Part shown: positions 44,221 through 54,903 of the stretch, in pieces
Layout: the number at the start of each line of letters is the position of its first letter
Numbering within the stretch: the stretch's first letter is position 1
DNA from: Planctomycetota bacterium
Lineage (GTDB): Bacteria; Planctomycetota; UBA1135; GCA-002686595
Assembly: GCA_028823345.1 (NCBI GenBank)
Contig: JAPKBR010000004.1
Location: 56,099-120,098, forward strand
Direction: 5' to 3'
DNA: 64,000 nt
Notes under the pieces: model-generated
What the model was told of the DNA's origin: nothing
Seen by the model: the letters and a program-made list of their open reading frames with translations, nothing else
Databases searched by the model: none
Made by a program: the position numbers and the translations under genes

Positions 44221-45772
44221 AGACCATCGCTACGTTGCCAGCGTCACAAGCGGCGATCACCGCCTCGTCACGCACGGAACCACCCGGCTCCACAAGCGCA
44301 ACCACACCCGCGTCGATCGCAACCTCAACCCCATCGGGGAAGGGAAAGAAAGCATCTGACGCCAGCACGCTGCCGGTCACACGGTCGCCAGCCTTGTGAG
44401 CCGCAAGGCGTACGGAATCCACGCGGCTCATTTGGCCCGCACCCACACCAACCACAGTGCGGTCGCGGGTCAACACGATCGCGTTAGACTTCACGTGCTT
44501 GGCGATTCGATTAGCAAAGGCAAGTTCGCCCAATTGCTCCTCGCTGGGAGCCGCCTTGGACACGGTCTTGAAGCAGTCCTCCCCTTCGACCTCAAGGTCA
44601 CGCCCCTGCAAAAGGAAGCCACCGACGATCTTGCGAACCTCCACGTCGTTAGCGCGCCGGTCGGATGGGCCGAACGGTCCAAGGGCAAGCAAGCGCACGC
44701 TCTTGCCCCACTTGGGCTTGCCGGTCAAAAGCGCGAGAGCGTCATCGTCGAAGGACGGGGCCACGATGGCCTCGACGAATCGGTTGCCCCCCACCAAGAA
44801 CTCAGCGCAGGCCAAGGTCAAGGGCCGGGTGAAAGCCAGCACGGAGCCAAAGGCGCTGATCGGGTCTCCCGACCACGCGAGCTCCAGCGCATCGGCCACG
44901 TTGTCAGCAATCGCTGCCCCACATGGATTGGTGTGCTTGAGCACGCAAGCAAAGGGTTCGTCGAACTCCTTGGCCAACGCAAGCGCGGCGTCGAGGTCCA
45001 CCAGATTGTTGTAGGACAGGGCCTTACCACTGAGAACTTGGGCACTGGCAATGCAGGGCTCTGCAATCGCACCCTGGCGATAGAAGGCCGCGGTCTGGTG
45101 CGGGTTTTCCCCGTAGCGCAGGTCGAGCGCCTTGGTGCCCGCCAAGCTGAAGGCCTCGGGATACGGCGAATCCCCGCCGTCCTGTTCAAAGATCCAACGA
45201 CTAATCATGGCGTCGTAGCCCGCAGTCAGAGCAAAGGCCTTTTGGGCCAGGCGTGCACGGGTTTCGTCGGTCAAGCAGCATCCATCGGCTTTGAGTTCCT
45301 CAAGCACCTTGGCGTAATCACCAGGGTCGGTGACGATCCCCACAAAACGGTGATTCTTCGCGGCCGAGCGAACCATGCTGGGGCCACCAATGTCGATTTG
45401 CTCGATGGCTTCCGCACGGGTCACACCGTCCTTTGAAATGGTCTCTTCGAACGGGTACAAGTTGACGACCACCAAATCGATCCCCCCAATGTTGTGCTCG
45501 TCCATGGACTGCACGTGGGCCGGCTCGTCGCGCAGGGCCAAAATGCCCCCGTGGATCTTGGGGTGCAGGGTTTTCACCCGGCCGTTCATCATCTCGGGGA
45601 ACCCCGTGTGGGCCGAGACCTCGGTGACGGGGATTCCCGCACTGGCCAGGCGCTTGTGGGTTCCGCCCGTTGACAATAGCTCGATTCCAAGAGCTGCGAG
45701 AGAAGAGGCGAATTCTTCGATTCCGGCCTTATCGCTGACGCTGATGAGCGCTCGCTTGACTGTGTTTTTCAT
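44192..45772 (-). CDS. purH: Bifunctional AICAR transformylase / IMP cyclohydrolase
   Basis: The 526-residue enzyme carries out the last two steps of IMP synthesis. The N-terminal cyclohydrolase part has [29 protein letters not shown] and [21 protein letters not shown]. The transformylase part has [14 protein letters not shown] and the catalytic [10 protein letters not shown] block. Length and order are normal. It stands alone, 3'-overlapping the protease gene by 29 bases in convergent orientation. Confidence 0.97.
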   Translation of the reverse strand: MKNTVKRALISVSDKAGIEEFASSLAALGIELLSTGGTHKRLASAGIPVTEVSAHTGFPEMMNGRVKTLHPKIHGGILALRDEPAHVQSMDEHNIGGIDLVVVNLYPFEETISKDGVTRAEAIEQIDIGGPSMVRSAAKNHRFVGIVTDPGDYAKVLEELKADGCCLTDETRARLAQKAFALTAGYDAMISRWIFEQDGGDSPYPEAFSLAGTKALDLRYGENPHQTAAFYRQGAIAEPCIASAQVLSGKALSYNNLVDLDAALALAKEFDEPFACVLKHTNPCGAAIADNVADALELAWSGDPISAFGSVLAFTRPLTLACAEFLVGGNRFVEAIVAPSFDDDALALLTGKPKWGKSVRLLALGPFGPSDRRANDVEVRKIVGGFLLQGRDLEVEGEDCFKTVSKAAPSEEQLGELAFANRIAKHVKSNAIVLTRDRTVVGVGAGQMSRVDSVRLAAHKAGDRVTGSVLASDAFFPFPDGVEVAIDAGVVALVEPGGSVRDEAVIAACDAGNVAMVFTGARHFRH

Positions 45773-45902
45773 GCTGATCCTTGGCCCACCCGGGCCTAAA
45801 GGGAAAGGGGGAAGATCGAGGTCGGAAACACTTCTCCGAACACTTCGAGGCGAACAAGGTAGCGTCTAAAGGCCGCCCCGCAAGAGCCCTTTCAGGCAAA
45901 CT

Positions 45903-46538
45903 TCAAGGGCCGCCCGACTTGCGCTCACGACAACGTTTAAAGCCCCTTGGGGTCAGGGTGTGCCCGCGCCCGGGAACCTCGCTGGTGAGGCCGGCTCGAT
46001 GGAGGGACACCAGTCTGCGGCGCACATCACGCTCGCCCATGCACGCTTTCTGGGCAAGCGCCTTGATCGCCAAACCATCGCTCGTCTGGATCAACTCAAG
46101 TAGGCGCCAGTCCTTGTCCGCGAGGGATATGTGTTCAGAGTTGTTCCCAAGGCGTTCCATCTCGGACTCAGGAAGCGGGCGCGTCGAATCGCGGTTACGA
46201 AGGTAAACCGCCCGGTCCCCCTCGCGTCCTACGACACAGTAAGGGCCATGCTGGCCGCTGGGCACATCCACGCGCAGCAAGACACAGTCCCCGGGCAAGG
46301 AAATACGGTGGAAAGAAATGTCCGGTGCCGGGTCCACCAGGTCCGCTGCGGCCCCAATCGCATCGCGAGCAATCGCAAAATTAGGCACTCCTACCGGACG
46401 GCCATCATCACTCATGCCTATCCAAATACGGCCTCCTGTACCGTTGCTGAAAGCCGCCAGCGTCCGCGCCATGCGATCCGGGCGAGGTACCTCCTCCTTC
46501 CACTCATCTTCGGGGCCTTCCGGCGGAATCGACTGCAT
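45903..46538 (-). CDS. AlbA_2 (divergent AAA-4/Schlafen-like) domain protein with winged helix
   Basis: From MQSIPPEG at 46538 the protein has 211 residues. The first part has EEVPRPDRMARTLAAFSNGTGGRIWIGMSDDGRPVGV, typical of AlbA_2 domains (previously AAA_4), which bind nucleic acids or nucleotides. The C-terminal 70 residues (DKDWRLLELIQTSDGLAIKALAQKACMGERDVRRRLVSL) look like a winged helix-turn-helix. It may be a regulator. The upstream extension to 46625 overlaps the next gene's start region and is less likely. It is divergent from the LVIVD-repeat protein. Confidence 0.72.
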   Translation of the reverse strand: MQSIPPEGPEDEWKEEVPRPDRMARTLAAFSNGTGGRIWIGMSDDGRPVGVPNFAIARDAIGAAADLVDPAPDISFHRISLPGDCVLLRVDVPSGQHGPYCVVGREGDRAVYLRNRDSTRPLPESEMERLGNNSEHISLADKDWRLLELIQTSDGLAIKALAQKACMGERDVRRRLVSLHRAGLTSEVPGRGHTLTPRGFKRCRERKSGGP

Positions 46539-46615
46539 GTCCACGGAGCGTAGTGTACGGGCTAATCCAAGCAAGTAAGGGCCACTTGCTGTATGTTTCA
46601 GGGAGAGAAACCCCC

Positions 46616-48310
46616 ATGAAAACAACCCTGCCCATCTGCCTAGGACTCTTTACCCTCGTCTTGTCTCCCATCATCATCGCCCACGATGATGATCCCAAAG
46701 CCCGCAACCGCGTTGCGCCCTACGCCGGAACAGGCTTCTTGCGGGGAGGACGTGCGAGTCAGCCGATGTTGCACGCGACGGGACCCAACGGATCCGTCGG
46801 ACCGGGAACCTCAAGCATGCCCGTTGTTGGGCTAGGGGTGCAGCTCTTGAGTTGGCTCAGCTTAAGCGACTTGGGCGCTTCCTCGGGAGTCTTAGCCAAT
46901 GACTGTTGGGGCTACGTTTCCCCCAGTGGACGCGAGTACGCGGCCATCGGCACGGAGGAGGCCACCATATTCATCGAGGTCACAGATCCATTTGCGCCAA
47001 ACATCGTGGGCAACATCCCGGGCCCTTCGGGAATCTGGCGCGATGTGAAAATCTACCAGGAATACGCCTACTCGGTTTGCGAGTCTGGTTGCGGTGGCGT
47101 GCAGGTCATCGACCTTTCGCAAATTGACCAGGGCACGGTGACCCTGGTGAACACTGCCAGCGACGGCAGTACAGGATCTTCCCACAACGTATTTGTCAAT
47201 GAGGAGTCCGGCTTCCTGTACCGGGTCGGCGGCGGCGGCCTGGGGCTGCGCTTCTACAGTTTGGCCAACCCACTTGCCCCGGCCTTCGTGGGCCAATGGA
47301 ACGATCGCTATGTGCATGACGTGCAAGTGGTGAGCTACACCTCGGGTCCTTACGCAGGCAAAGAGGTCGCTTTCTGCGGCTCAGGGTTCAACGGCGGCTG
47401 GAGTTCCCCGGGCGTGACGATTGTAGATGTGACCAACAAGGCGAACCCTGTTTTGTTGGGCGAAATCCAATACCCCGGTGCGGTTTACTCACACCAGGGT
47501 TGGCTCACGGAAGACCGTCAGTTCTTCCTGTTGGGCGATGAGCTCGATGAGGGCTCCCTCGGCATTCCCTCCACCACCCACGTGATCGATGTCAGCAACC
47601 TTGCCAACCCGACGCTTGCGGGAACTTTCACCAATGGCCTCGCGTCGGTGACCCACAACGGCTACGTGAAGGGCGACCTTTTCTTCCAAGCCAACTACAG
47701 CAGCGGACTGCGCATCTTTGACATCAGTGACCCGGTCAACGGTAACGAGATTGCCTGGTTTGATACCTATCCCGCCGACGACGATGTTTCCTACAGCGGC
47801 ATGTGGAGCGTCTATCCCTACCTGCCGAGCGGTGTGATCATCGCCAGCGATCGCCAAAATGGATTCTTCCTTCTTTGGCACGGGGATGACCGCATCGGTT
47901 CGACGTACTGCGCACCGGGCGTTGCGAACTCCAGCGGGCAACCCGGCCGCATGCAGGCCACCGGATCCAGCAATGTGGCCTCTAACGACGTCACCCTTTC
48001 CGCCCTGACCCTTGCGACCAATCAATTTGGCTACTTCATCACGTCCCAGGATGCGGGCTTGTTCCCCAACCCCGGCGGCAGCCAAGGAACCCTTTGCTTG
48101 GGGGGTGCCATCGGACGCTACAACGGTCAGGTTCAGACTTCAGGCCCGGATGGCTCCTTTGCCATCACCATCGACATCAACCAAATGCCAGTCAACCCGG
48201 TGACCGCCGCGGTGGCCGGAGAAACCTGGCGCTTCCAGGCCTGGTATCGGGACAACAACCCCGGCACCACGTCGAACTTTACCGATGCGGTAGAGATCAC
48301 TTTCCAGTGA
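46616..48310 (+). CDS. Secreted LVIVD-repeat (choice-of-anchor B family) protein with shared C-terminal domain
   Basis: The 564-residue protein has a signal peptide (MKTTLPICLGLFTLVLSPIIIAH). Its middle is built of LVIVD-type repeats: IFIEVTDPFAPNIVGNI, VQVIDLSQ, VTIVDVTNKANPVLLGEI, THVIDVSNLANPTLAGTF and LRIFDISDPVNGNEIAWF, which should form a beta-propeller as in 'choice-of-anchor B' proteins. The last 135 residues are the C-terminal domain shared by five proteins here (STYCAPGVANSSG to NFTDAVEITF). GGGAGA-like sequence (GGGAGAG) eight bases before the ATG may serve as a ribosome-binding site. Confidence 0.85.
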   Translation: MKTTLPICLGLFTLVLSPIIIAHDDDPKARNRVAPYAGTGFLRGGRASQPMLHATGPNGSVGPGTSSMPVVGLGVQLLSWLSLSDLGASSGVLANDCWGYVSPSGREYAAIGTEEATIFIEVTDPFAPNIVGNIPGPSGIWRDVKIYQEYAYSVCESGCGGVQVIDLSQIDQGTVTLVNTASDGSTGSSHNVFVNEESGFLYRVGGGGLGLRFYSLANPLAPAFVGQWNDRYVHDVQVVSYTSGPYAGKEVAFCGSGFNGGWSSPGVTIVDVTNKANPVLLGEIQYPGAVYSHQGWLTEDRQFFLLGDELDEGSLGIPSTTHVIDVSNLANPTLAGTFTNGLASVTHNGYVKGDLFFQANYSSGLRIFDISDPVNGNEIAWFDTYPADDDVSYSGMWSVYPYLPSGVIIASDRQNGFFLLWHGDDRIGSTYCAPGVANSSGQPGRMQATGSSNVASNDVTLSALTLATNQFGYFITSQDAGLFPNPGGSQGTLCLGGAIGRYNGQVQTSGPDGSFAITIDINQMPVNPVTAAVAGETWRFQAWYRDNNPGTTSNFTDAVEITFQ

Positions 48311-48369
48311 CGCAAGAGCCCGATGGCCGGCGCTGGAGATCGGGTCATACTGATCACTAGAATCAGCCT

Positions 48370-48741
48370 ATGGCCAAGCGTGTAATCCTATGGACCCACC
48401 TGAAGTGGCACCTCTTGGGGTCTGCCGCCATTCAGTTAGCGTTGCTCAATATGAGTGATGTTCACGCTGTACCCGCGGCCTTGATCGCGGTGAATCTCAT
48501 GGCTTTCGGATTCTGGGCATTGGATAAACGCAACGCCATCAAGGACAAGCCCCGTATACCCGAACGGACCCTGCACGTGATCGCCTGTTGTGGCGCCGCG
48601 CCCGCATCTATGCTGGGTTTGACCCTCCTGCATCACAAGACCAGTCACGCGACATTCAGGATTGGGCACACCCTGCTTTTTCTTGCCTGGCTTGGTTTCT
48701 TGCTGGCAGGCCCCGACTGGGTGCGCGGCGGTTCGGCCTAG
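48370..48741 (+). CDS. DUF1294 family membrane protein
   Basis: A 123-residue membrane protein with about four hydrophobic segments. The family signature FWALDKRNAIKDKPRIPERTLHVIACCGAAPASMLG followed by LLHHKTSHATFRIGH is clear (usual form: DK..A....RIPE..LH...L.GG, then HKT.K..F). DUF1294 proteins have no known function. The gene is convergent with the acetylation gene pair. Confidence 0.85.
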   Translation: MAKRVILWTHLKWHLLGSAAIQLALLNMSDVHAVPAALIAVNLMAFGFWALDKRNAIKDKPRIPERTLHVIACCGAAPASMLGLTLLHHKTSHATFRIGHTLLFLAWLGFLLAGPDWVRGGSA

Positions 48742-48753
48742 GGCCACTCGAAT

Positions 48754-50589
48754 TCAACGCAGGGCTGGAATGAGGGCAGCACTTACCTTTCCAGGCGTTT
48801 CACCCCGGCCCCGGAGCAAGATCTCTGTGACGTCCTTCACGTTGCCAAGATCCACCATCACAAGCGTCTCGCCCGTGACCACACTCGTCATTAGGGAGGA
48901 CTCTTCCCGAGCATTCCCATTGGAGTGCACCTTGAGCACTTCAAAATCACCCTCCAGTTTGAGCGCTGGAATCCACAGGGCTTGAATCGGGTCGGGCAAG
49001 CTCAGGGGCATCCTTATGGTCCAAACACCCTGATCATTCACGCTGGACCACTGCTTCAAACTGCCCGTTTCCGCGCGAAAGGGGGTCACCAGGCTCACCT
49101 CAAGGCCATCTTCGATCGCGTCTTTCAGCTCGGGGGAACGGAACCTTGCTTCGTCCAGCTGGGTGCTGGATGTGATGAGCGGCAACACGCACTCCCTAGC
49201 TTCTGCGGGCCAAATCAGTGAATACGCCAAGTCCCCCACGGCTGCTTGGAGCCAGCTAGGACGCCTGCCGGCGGCTATTGCGCGGACAGCCAGGGCACCA
49301 TCTCCACTCGCAAGGACGCTGCCTCGCGTAAGCGTGATTCCACCGGGCTGAGCCTGCAGGGGTAAGGGGAGGAGTTGCACTGGAGATGGGATTCCAGTGG
49401 TTAGGCAAACCGTGCACGCCCCCGCAAGTCTGAAATTACCGCGGTTCAGGGAGATCCGCTGAAATACTTGGTCACAGGGCATATCCAGGGACAAGTGATC
49501 AGGTGTCAGGGCCTGTGCAAAATGGAGCGCTAAAGCATCACTGGTAAATTGACCCCTCACTGCTTTGCTGTAGATCCGGGTACCTAGCTCAAGTCGCAGG
49601 TACGCCAAGAGATTTTCGCCAGCCACAAAGCTCGTTCCCGTAATCCACAGGCGGGCGTCGCTCTTCCCTTCTTCCAGAAGAGCCTTGGAGACCAGCCTGT
49701 CTAAGGGCATTAGTCGCGGTTGCAGGCTGGCGGGCATCAGGGTTTGCTGGGCACGAGATCCTCTACGAAGGCCTGCGTAAGCAAGGAGCCCCGACATCTG
49801 GGGCTTGGTTCTTTCCCGATCCAGCCGGCTGAGTCGCTGCTCACGTTCCCCCACTTCCAGCCCGGTCACCTCCCGCAATGCTTCCGCAATTACCCCGGCA
49901 GCCATGAGCTGACCCTGCCGGCTCCAGTGGGTGTCGTAGCGGGACCACAGCACCCCCGCGTCCGCACCCGAAAGCGCTGGCAAAAGATCCACATGGGGCA
50001 CGCCCCGCTCATCGAGTGCATCAAGAAAGGCCGTATCCCATTCGGCTTTGGGATCATATCCACTGGGCAGAAATGCCTTTGCTGCCACTGCTCGGCGGGG
50101 CACCGGGATCAAGAGAAGTTTGGTGCCACGGGCAAACAGCCTCCGTTCGCAACCGCGAAAGATGTTGGCCCAAACCTGGGCGGGGACTTGCGATGGCAGG
50201 TCCGGCGGGGACAAGCGCCGCTCAAGGAACAGCCAGCCGTCCTTGCCCACCACAACCCTGGGAGAGGCTTCATCTGCATAGCGCAGCAAGATCGCTGCCA
50301 ACCAGCCCCCCACGTGATGGCGCAAGTTCGAACGCTCGTTGGCCGTATCATCCAGCAAGCGCATGCGGGTTCCGTCAAGCCAGGTGGCCGTTGCAACGCG
50401 GGCCGCCTTGACCTGCCCCTCCGCACCAATCGCATGCGGCGCGGGCGGTGGACTCAGCAGGTCACACATACCCACACCAGCTGTTGTTAGCAGGAACAGG
50501 AAGGTGAGCAACCGAGGACCCGGCAGCCCTGTCGGGGCCACCACGAGTCCGCGCTCATCCTCAGAATTGGAAGTAGAGGAATGGGACAT
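48754..50589 (-). CDS. AlgJ/AlgX-like SGNH-fold O-acetyltransferase or esterase
   Basis: The 611-residue protein has one N-terminal membrane segment (GLPGPRLLTFLFLLTTAGVGM) and a periplasmic domain of the AlgJ/AlgX type: DGWLFLERRL, GTKLLLIPVPRRAVAAKAFLP and WSRYDTHWSRQGQLMAA, where the DxHW is catalytic. The nucleophile block reads ITGTSFVAGENL, where most family members have GDSF; the serine is kept, the aspartate is not. A C-terminal extension of about 230 residues is unassigned. It follows the MBOAT gene with a 29-base overlap, so the two probably work together. Confidence 0.8.
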   Translation of the reverse strand: MSHSSTSNSEDERGLVVAPTGLPGPRLLTFLFLLTTAGVGMCDLLSPPPAPHAIGAEGQVKAARVATATWLDGTRMRLLDDTANERSNLRHHVGGWLAAILLRYADEASPRVVVGKDGWLFLERRLSPPDLPSQVPAQVWANIFRGCERRLFARGTKLLLIPVPRRAVAAKAFLPSGYDPKAEWDTAFLDALDERGVPHVDLLPALSGADAGVLWSRYDTHWSRQGQLMAAGVIAEALREVTGLEVGEREQRLSRLDRERTKPQMSGLLAYAGLRRGSRAQQTLMPASLQPRLMPLDRLVSKALLEEGKSDARLWITGTSFVAGENLLAYLRLELGTRIYSKAVRGQFTSDALALHFAQALTPDHLSLDMPCDQVFQRISLNRGNFRLAGACTVCLTTGIPSPVQLLPLPLQAQPGGITLTRGSVLASGDGALAVRAIAAGRRPSWLQAAVGDLAYSLIWPAEARECVLPLITSSTQLDEARFRSPELKDAIEDGLEVSLVTPFRAETGSLKQWSSVNDQGVWTIRMPLSLPDPIQALWIPALKLEGDFEVLKVHSNGNAREESSLMTSVVTGETLVMVDLGNVKDVTEILLRGRGETPGKVSAALIPALR

Positions 50590-51952
50590 GTTCAGCGTTC
50601 ACAAGACGTGTGAGGGCCAAGAGGAAAAGCAGCTGCAATAAGAAGGTCCAGCTGCGCGGTTGTTTCAGAATCAAAGCCTGGGTTGTGGGGGCCAAGTAAA
50701 CAACCCCGATGGACAACACGGTTCCGATCATCAGCAAGGGGGACAGCAAACCTTGAATGGGTGAGGCATCTGCCCCGATCCCAACCAGGGAGCCCACGAT
50801 CGCAGTGCCGTGAGCTAGCCCTTGAGCCCGAAAGAAAACCCACCCAAGCAACACGATCAACATGGTACTGGCCACTTTCATGGGCCGTGGCATGGAAGCG
50901 TGCAGAGCGCGTTTGCCCCGCCAGCGCTCAATGATCAGCCATCCCCCATGCCAAGCGCCCCAGACCAAAAAGGTCCAGGCCGCCCCGTGCCAAAGGCCAC
51001 CGATCAACATCACCAGTGCCAAATTAACATAGGTCCGAGTGCCGCCCTTGCGGTTGCCGCCCAAGGGCAAGTACAGATAGTCCCGGAGCCAAGTAGAGAG
51101 GGAAATGTGCCAGCGGCGCCAGAACTCGGTGATCGACTGGCTGATGTAGGGACGATCAAAGTTGATGGGCAGGCGAAAGCCCAGCATCAATCCCAAACCA
51201 ATGGCCATGTCGGAATAGCCCGAGAAGTCGAAGTACAACTGGAAGCTGTAGGCCAAGGAGCCAATCCAGGCATCGGCCGTGGTGACCGGCCCTCCCGCAA
51301 ACACAAGGTCTGCTGCGGGTGCCAGAAGGTCAGCCAAGAGGACCTTCTTCACCAGTCCAGATTGAAAAGCTAAGACTCCAGCAGCAAACTTGTCCCAGGT
51401 GTGCGTTCGCTCGAACAACTGCTTTGCAACGGTCGAGTAACGCACAATCGGGCCCGCCACCAACTGAGGGAACATGGCCACATAGCAGACGAAATCCCCG
51501 AAGCGCTTGACCGGCTCGACTTGTCCCCGATAGATATCGATGGTGTAGGACAAGGTTTGAAAGGTGTAGAACGAAATCCCCACGGGAAGAACGATCTCGG
51601 CCATGCTGAAGCCGCCGGATCCAGCGACTGCCAAGACCTCGTTCAGGGTATCGATGCCGAAGTTGGCGTACTTGAACCAGCCCAACAGGCCCAAGTTTGT
51701 GGCCAACGAAAGCCACAGCCAGTTGCGGCCACGACCGCCCTCCCGACGAGCAGCGAAAATCTTACGGCCGCAGAGATGGTCCACCAGTGTGGAGGTCAGC
51801 ATCAGGATCAGAAAATCCGGCCGCCACCAGCCATAGAACACATAGCTCGTCAGGCCCAGCGTCCACGAACGCCCGCGTTTTGGTGTGAGGTAGTAGACCC
51901 CTAGAAACAGGGGCAAAAACCAAAACAGAAATGTGGCACTGGCGAAGAGCAC
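50561..51952 (-). CDS. MBOAT family O-acyltransferase (AlgI-like)
   Basis: The 463-residue polytopic membrane protein moves acyl groups across the inner membrane for polysaccharide O-acetylation. Diagnostic sequences: FLFWFLPLFLGVYYLTPKR, LPVGISFYTFQTLSYTIDIYRG, FVCYVAMFPQLVAGPIVRYS and the active-site histidine region MLIGGLWHGAAWTFLVWGAWHG. It is the AlgI half of an AlgI/AlgJ pair, with the AlgJ-like gene overlapping its end. No alginate or cellulose polymerase is in the window, so the acetylated polymer is unknown. Confidence 0.92.
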   Translation of the reverse strand: MLFASATFLFWFLPLFLGVYYLTPKRGRSWTLGLTSYVFYGWWRPDFLILMLTSTLVDHLCGRKIFAARREGGRGRNWLWLSLATNLGLLGWFKYANFGIDTLNEVLAVAGSGGFSMAEIVLPVGISFYTFQTLSYTIDIYRGQVEPVKRFGDFVCYVAMFPQLVAGPIVRYSTVAKQLFERTHTWDKFAAGVLAFQSGLVKKVLLADLLAPAADLVFAGGPVTTADAWIGSLAYSFQLYFDFSGYSDMAIGLGLMLGFRLPINFDRPYISQSITEFWRRWHISLSTWLRDYLYLPLGGNRKGGTRTYVNLALVMLIGGLWHGAAWTFLVWGAWHGGWLIIERWRGKRALHASMPRPMKVASTMLIVLLGWVFFRAQGLAHGTAIVGSLVGIGADASPIQGLLSPLLMIGTVLSIGVVYLAPTTQALILKQPRSWTFLLQLLFLLALTRLVNAEHVPFLYFQF

Positions 51953-52057
51953 GGGGTCGAAGGGGCGCTAGGTGGTCAGATCGTGGAGAGGGTATTCATC
52001 GGATCGCCCCACCATGATAGGGTCCAAGGCAACTCCAATCACACCCTATCGGGACCC

Positions 52058-52675
52058 TCAGGGAGTCTCGACGTCACTGAAAACAACCTCACCGGTTTCC
52101 ACATCATAAAACGCACCCACTAGGTCCACCTGACCTTCCGCCTCTGCCTTCGCCAGGGCAGGACAGAGGCGTTTGATCTCCGCGAGGGTCAGGGCGACAT
52201 TTTCCCGGGCGACGCTCCTCACGAAGCTCGGATCGTCCCCAGCGGGCAATGAGTGGCCGCCAGCCTCGCTCGCCGCGGCGATGGCGGGTGCTAGTTTTTC
52301 GAGGGCCTTGGTCAAAGTCCCTTGACCCAGTCCGTTGCAGGCACCCTTGACCGCACCACAGTCGCTGTGCCCTAAAACCACGACCAGCGCAGCACCCGAC
52401 ACGCAGCAGGCAAACTCAAGACTGGCCAAAACCGCATCATCCACGATATTGCCGGCAACCCGAGCGCAGTAAAGCGCGCCGAGGCCCTGATCGAAAACCA
52501 GCTCGGGTGGCACACGCGAATCGATGCAGCCAAGAACGGCAGCGAAGGGCTGTGCGCCGGACGCCGTGTTGCGGATCTCAGCGGCAATATCTCGCGGCTC
52601 TAGCTTGCCTGAAACAAATCGCTGGTTCCCCTCCCGCAAGCGCGAGAGAGCTTCTTTAGGTGTGATGGATGCCAT
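52058..52675 (-). CDS. Beta-class carbonic anhydrase
   Basis: The 205-residue zinc enzyme hydrates carbon dioxide. Zinc ligands and partners are visible: Cys50 with Asp52-x-Arg54 in LGCIDSRVPPE, then His103 and Cys106 in VLGHSDCGAVKGA. The sequence order fits the beta class. It begins 11 bases after the stop of the DUF255 gene on the same strand, so it is probably co-transcribed with it. Confidence 0.93.
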   Translation of the reverse strand: MASITPKEALSRLREGNQRFVSGKLEPRDIAAEIRNTASGAQPFAAVLGCIDSRVPPELVFDQGLGALYCARVAGNIVDDAVLASLEFACCVSGAALVVVLGHSDCGAVKGACNGLGQGTLTKALEKLAPAIAAASEAGGHSLPAGDDPSFVRSVARENVALTLAEIKRLCPALAKAEAEGQVDLVGAFYDVETGEVVFSDVETP

Positions 52676-52686
52676 GGTTTCGGCGG

Positions 52687-54903
52687 TCAGTTCTTTTCAA
52701 CCTTGATGGGTTCGTCCAATAATTCCAGCGCCACGTCCACATCGGTGGTGGGAGCAGCGCAGGTGAAGTCGCGGCATACATAGACCGTGGCCTTGTCACC
52801 CATAGCCTTTTGAGACTCAGTGAAGGGTGCCAACTTACCCAGGGCTTCCGCCTGGTCCGGGCTCTTACGCAAGAGAACCATGCGGGGCCGGAACGAATGG
52901 TGCAAGGCGGCTAGGGCTTTTCGATTCGCCTCTTCGTCGCTGCCTTCCACAAGGACCACTTCAGCGGATGGCCCAGCCAAGAAATCAAGGGCCATCAACA
53001 TCTGCGAGTGGGCACTCGCCATGCTCTGCAACTGGCGACTGAAGCCCTGGAGCACATCCCATGCGCGGGTTTCCAATTCCACCTTGCCGGTCATGCGGGC
53101 CAATCGCCCCATCACCAAAGCCATGACCGCATTGCCCGAAGGAATCGCTCCGTCATAGATCTCTTTGGCACGCACAAAGAGCGCCTCGCCATCATCGGGG
53201 GAGAGGAAAAAGCCCCCGACCTCGTCGTCCCAAAAGTGCTCCAAACTCTGGTCGGTCAAGCCCAGGGCGGCTTGCAGCCAACGGGTCTCGCCGGTGGCCT
53301 CATAGAGTTCCACAAGACCCCAGATCATGAATGCATAATCCTCAAGCATGGCGTCGAGGCCCGCCTCTCCCCCACGGGAACGCTTGAGCAAACGACCCTC
53401 TTTGGTCATCAGGTGCTCCAGCACATAAGTCGCCGCCTCACTGGCCGCCTGTGCATAACGGGGGTCATCAAAGGCCTTGGCCCCATTCGCTAGGGCCGCG
53501 ATCATCAAGCCATTCCAATCTGTCAGCACCTTGTCGTCGAGGAACGGACGGATCCGGCCCTCGCGCACATCGAATAATTTACGGCGCATCTTCGCCAGCC
53601 TCTCATCCAGGCCGTCGTCCTTCAATCCCGCGGCCGCCAAGCGCTCGTCAACTTTGCCACTAAGGTTCAAAATGTTGCGGCCCGTATCCGCGCCGGTGGC
53701 CTCATCCTTGAAGTTGCCGTCTTCTTCGGCCCCATAGACCGTGGCCATGAGGAACGCATCTTGGTCCCCCAATACTTCGCGCAGCTCATCCATGGTCCAA
53801 ACATAGAAGAGGCCTTCCTCCCCTTCGGAGTCCGCATCCTCAGCGCTGCGGAAAGCTCCACCCGGATCGCGCAGATCCCGCAAGACATACTCAAATGTCT
53901 CTTCCGCGGCCGCTCGCAGATCCACATCCCCGGTGACCTGCCAAGCCTCGATGCAGGCCATGGAATACAGGGCTTGGTCATAGAGCATTTTTTCAAAGTG
54001 CGGCACCAGCCACTCTTGATCGGTGGAGTACCTGTGCAAGCCGAGACCAACGTGATCCCAGATTCCGCCCTCATGCATGGAACGCAAGGTCGTGACCGCC
54101 ATGTTCAATGACTCGGCATTGCCGGTGCGATCATGATGGCGCAACAGCATGCGCAGGTTGTGGGGCGTGGGGAACTTGGGCTGCACACCAAAGCCTCCAA
54201 ATTCTGAGTCGTAACGACCGCTTAGTTCCGCAGCCGCCTTATCGAGCAAAACCACGTCAGGCGCCTCTCCGCGAACCCCCGTATTTTGGCTCTTAATGTG
54301 CTCAATGATGCGGTTGGCGGTCTCTTCGATCTTGTCCCCTTGGGTCTTCCAAGCCTGGGAGAGCTGGGGTACAAGCTGCATCATTCCCGCACGGCCGCCG
54401 CGAGAATCCTTCGGGAAATAGGTGCCCGCGAAGAAGGGCTTCTTCTCCGGGGTCATCACCACGGTCATCGGCCAACCACCTCGGCCGGTCATGGCCTGGG
54501 TCACCGCCATGTACGCTTGATCAATGTCCGGACGCTCCTCGCGATCGACCTTGACGCAAACAAAGTGCATGTTCATCAACGCCGCAACCTCGGCGTCCTC
54601 AAAGGACTCGTGCTCCATCACGTGGCACCAGTGACAGGTGGAGTAACCGATCGAAAGAAAGACTGGCTTGTTCTCTTTCTTGGCGCGCTCAAAGGCAGCG
54701 GGGCCCCAGGCATACCAGTCCACGTCGTTGCGTGCGTGCTGTCGCAAGTAGGGGCTTTGCTCAAACACCAGTCGGTTGAACTCTTGCCCCCCATCTTTCG
54801 GGAGCTTGGCGATTTCTTCTGGGCCAGGTAGGGCTTGGCGCCCGGAGTGGGCTTCTTGGGGCAAGGACATGGAAAGCAGTAGCAGGGGGAGAAGTATCAT
54901 CAA
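52687..54903 (-). CDS. DUF255 thioredoxin-domain protein (YyaL/SSP411-like), exported
   Basis: The 738-residue protein begins with a hydrophobic leader ([20 protein letters not shown]), then the DUF255 thioredoxin-like domain: [25 protein letters not shown] and CHWC at Cys90-Cys93 in [16 protein letters not shown]. The rest is an alpha/alpha barrel of the N-acylglucosamine-2-epimerase type ([35 protein letters not shown]). The family's role is poorly known. The exported form is notable since most relatives are cytoplasmic. The first codons overlap the end of the UGA-containing thioredoxin gene (ATGA), coupling the two. Confidence 0.88.
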   Translation of the reverse strand: MMILLPLLLLSMSLPQEAHSGRQALPGPEEIAKLPKDGGQEFNRLVFEQSPYLRQHARNDVDWYAWGPAAFERAKKENKPVFLSIGYSTCHWCHVMEHESFEDAEVAALMNMHFVCVKVDREERPDIDQAYMAVTQAMTGRGGWPMTVVMTPEKKPFFAGTYFPKDSRGGRAGMMQLVPQLSQAWKTQGDKIEETANRIIEHIKSQNTGVRGEAPDVVLLDKAAAELSGRYDSEFGGFGVQPKFPTPHNLRMLLRHHDRTGNAESLNMAVTTLRSMHEGGIWDHVGLGLHRYSTDQEWLVPHFEKMLYDQALYSMACIEAWQVTGDVDLRAAAEETFEYVLRDLRDPGGAFRSAEDADSEGEEGLFYVWTMDELREVLGDQDAFLMATVYGAEEDGNFKDEATGADTGRNILNLSGKVDERLAAAGLKDDGLDERLAKMRRKLFDVREGRIRPFLDDKVLTDWNGLMIAALANGAKAFDDPRYAQAASEAATYVLEHLMTKEGRLLKRSRGGEAGLDAMLEDYAFMIWGLVELYEATGETRWLQAALGLTDQSLEHFWDDEVGGFFLSPDDGEALFVRAKEIYDGAIPSGNAVMALVMGRLARMTGKVELETRAWDVLQGFSRQLQSMASAHSQMLMALDFLAGPSAEVVLVEGSDEEANRKALAALHHSFRPRMVLLRKSPDQAEALGKLAPFTESQKAMGDKATVYVCRDFTCAAPTTDVDVALELLDEPIKVEKN

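Noticed and set aside
44396..45436. 346-codon frame antisense to purH
   Set aside because: Fully covered by the conserved purH gene; no domain signature of its own.
49720..50490. 256-codon frame antisense to the AlgJ-like gene
   Set aside because: Shadow of a coding gene with clear motifs on the other strand.
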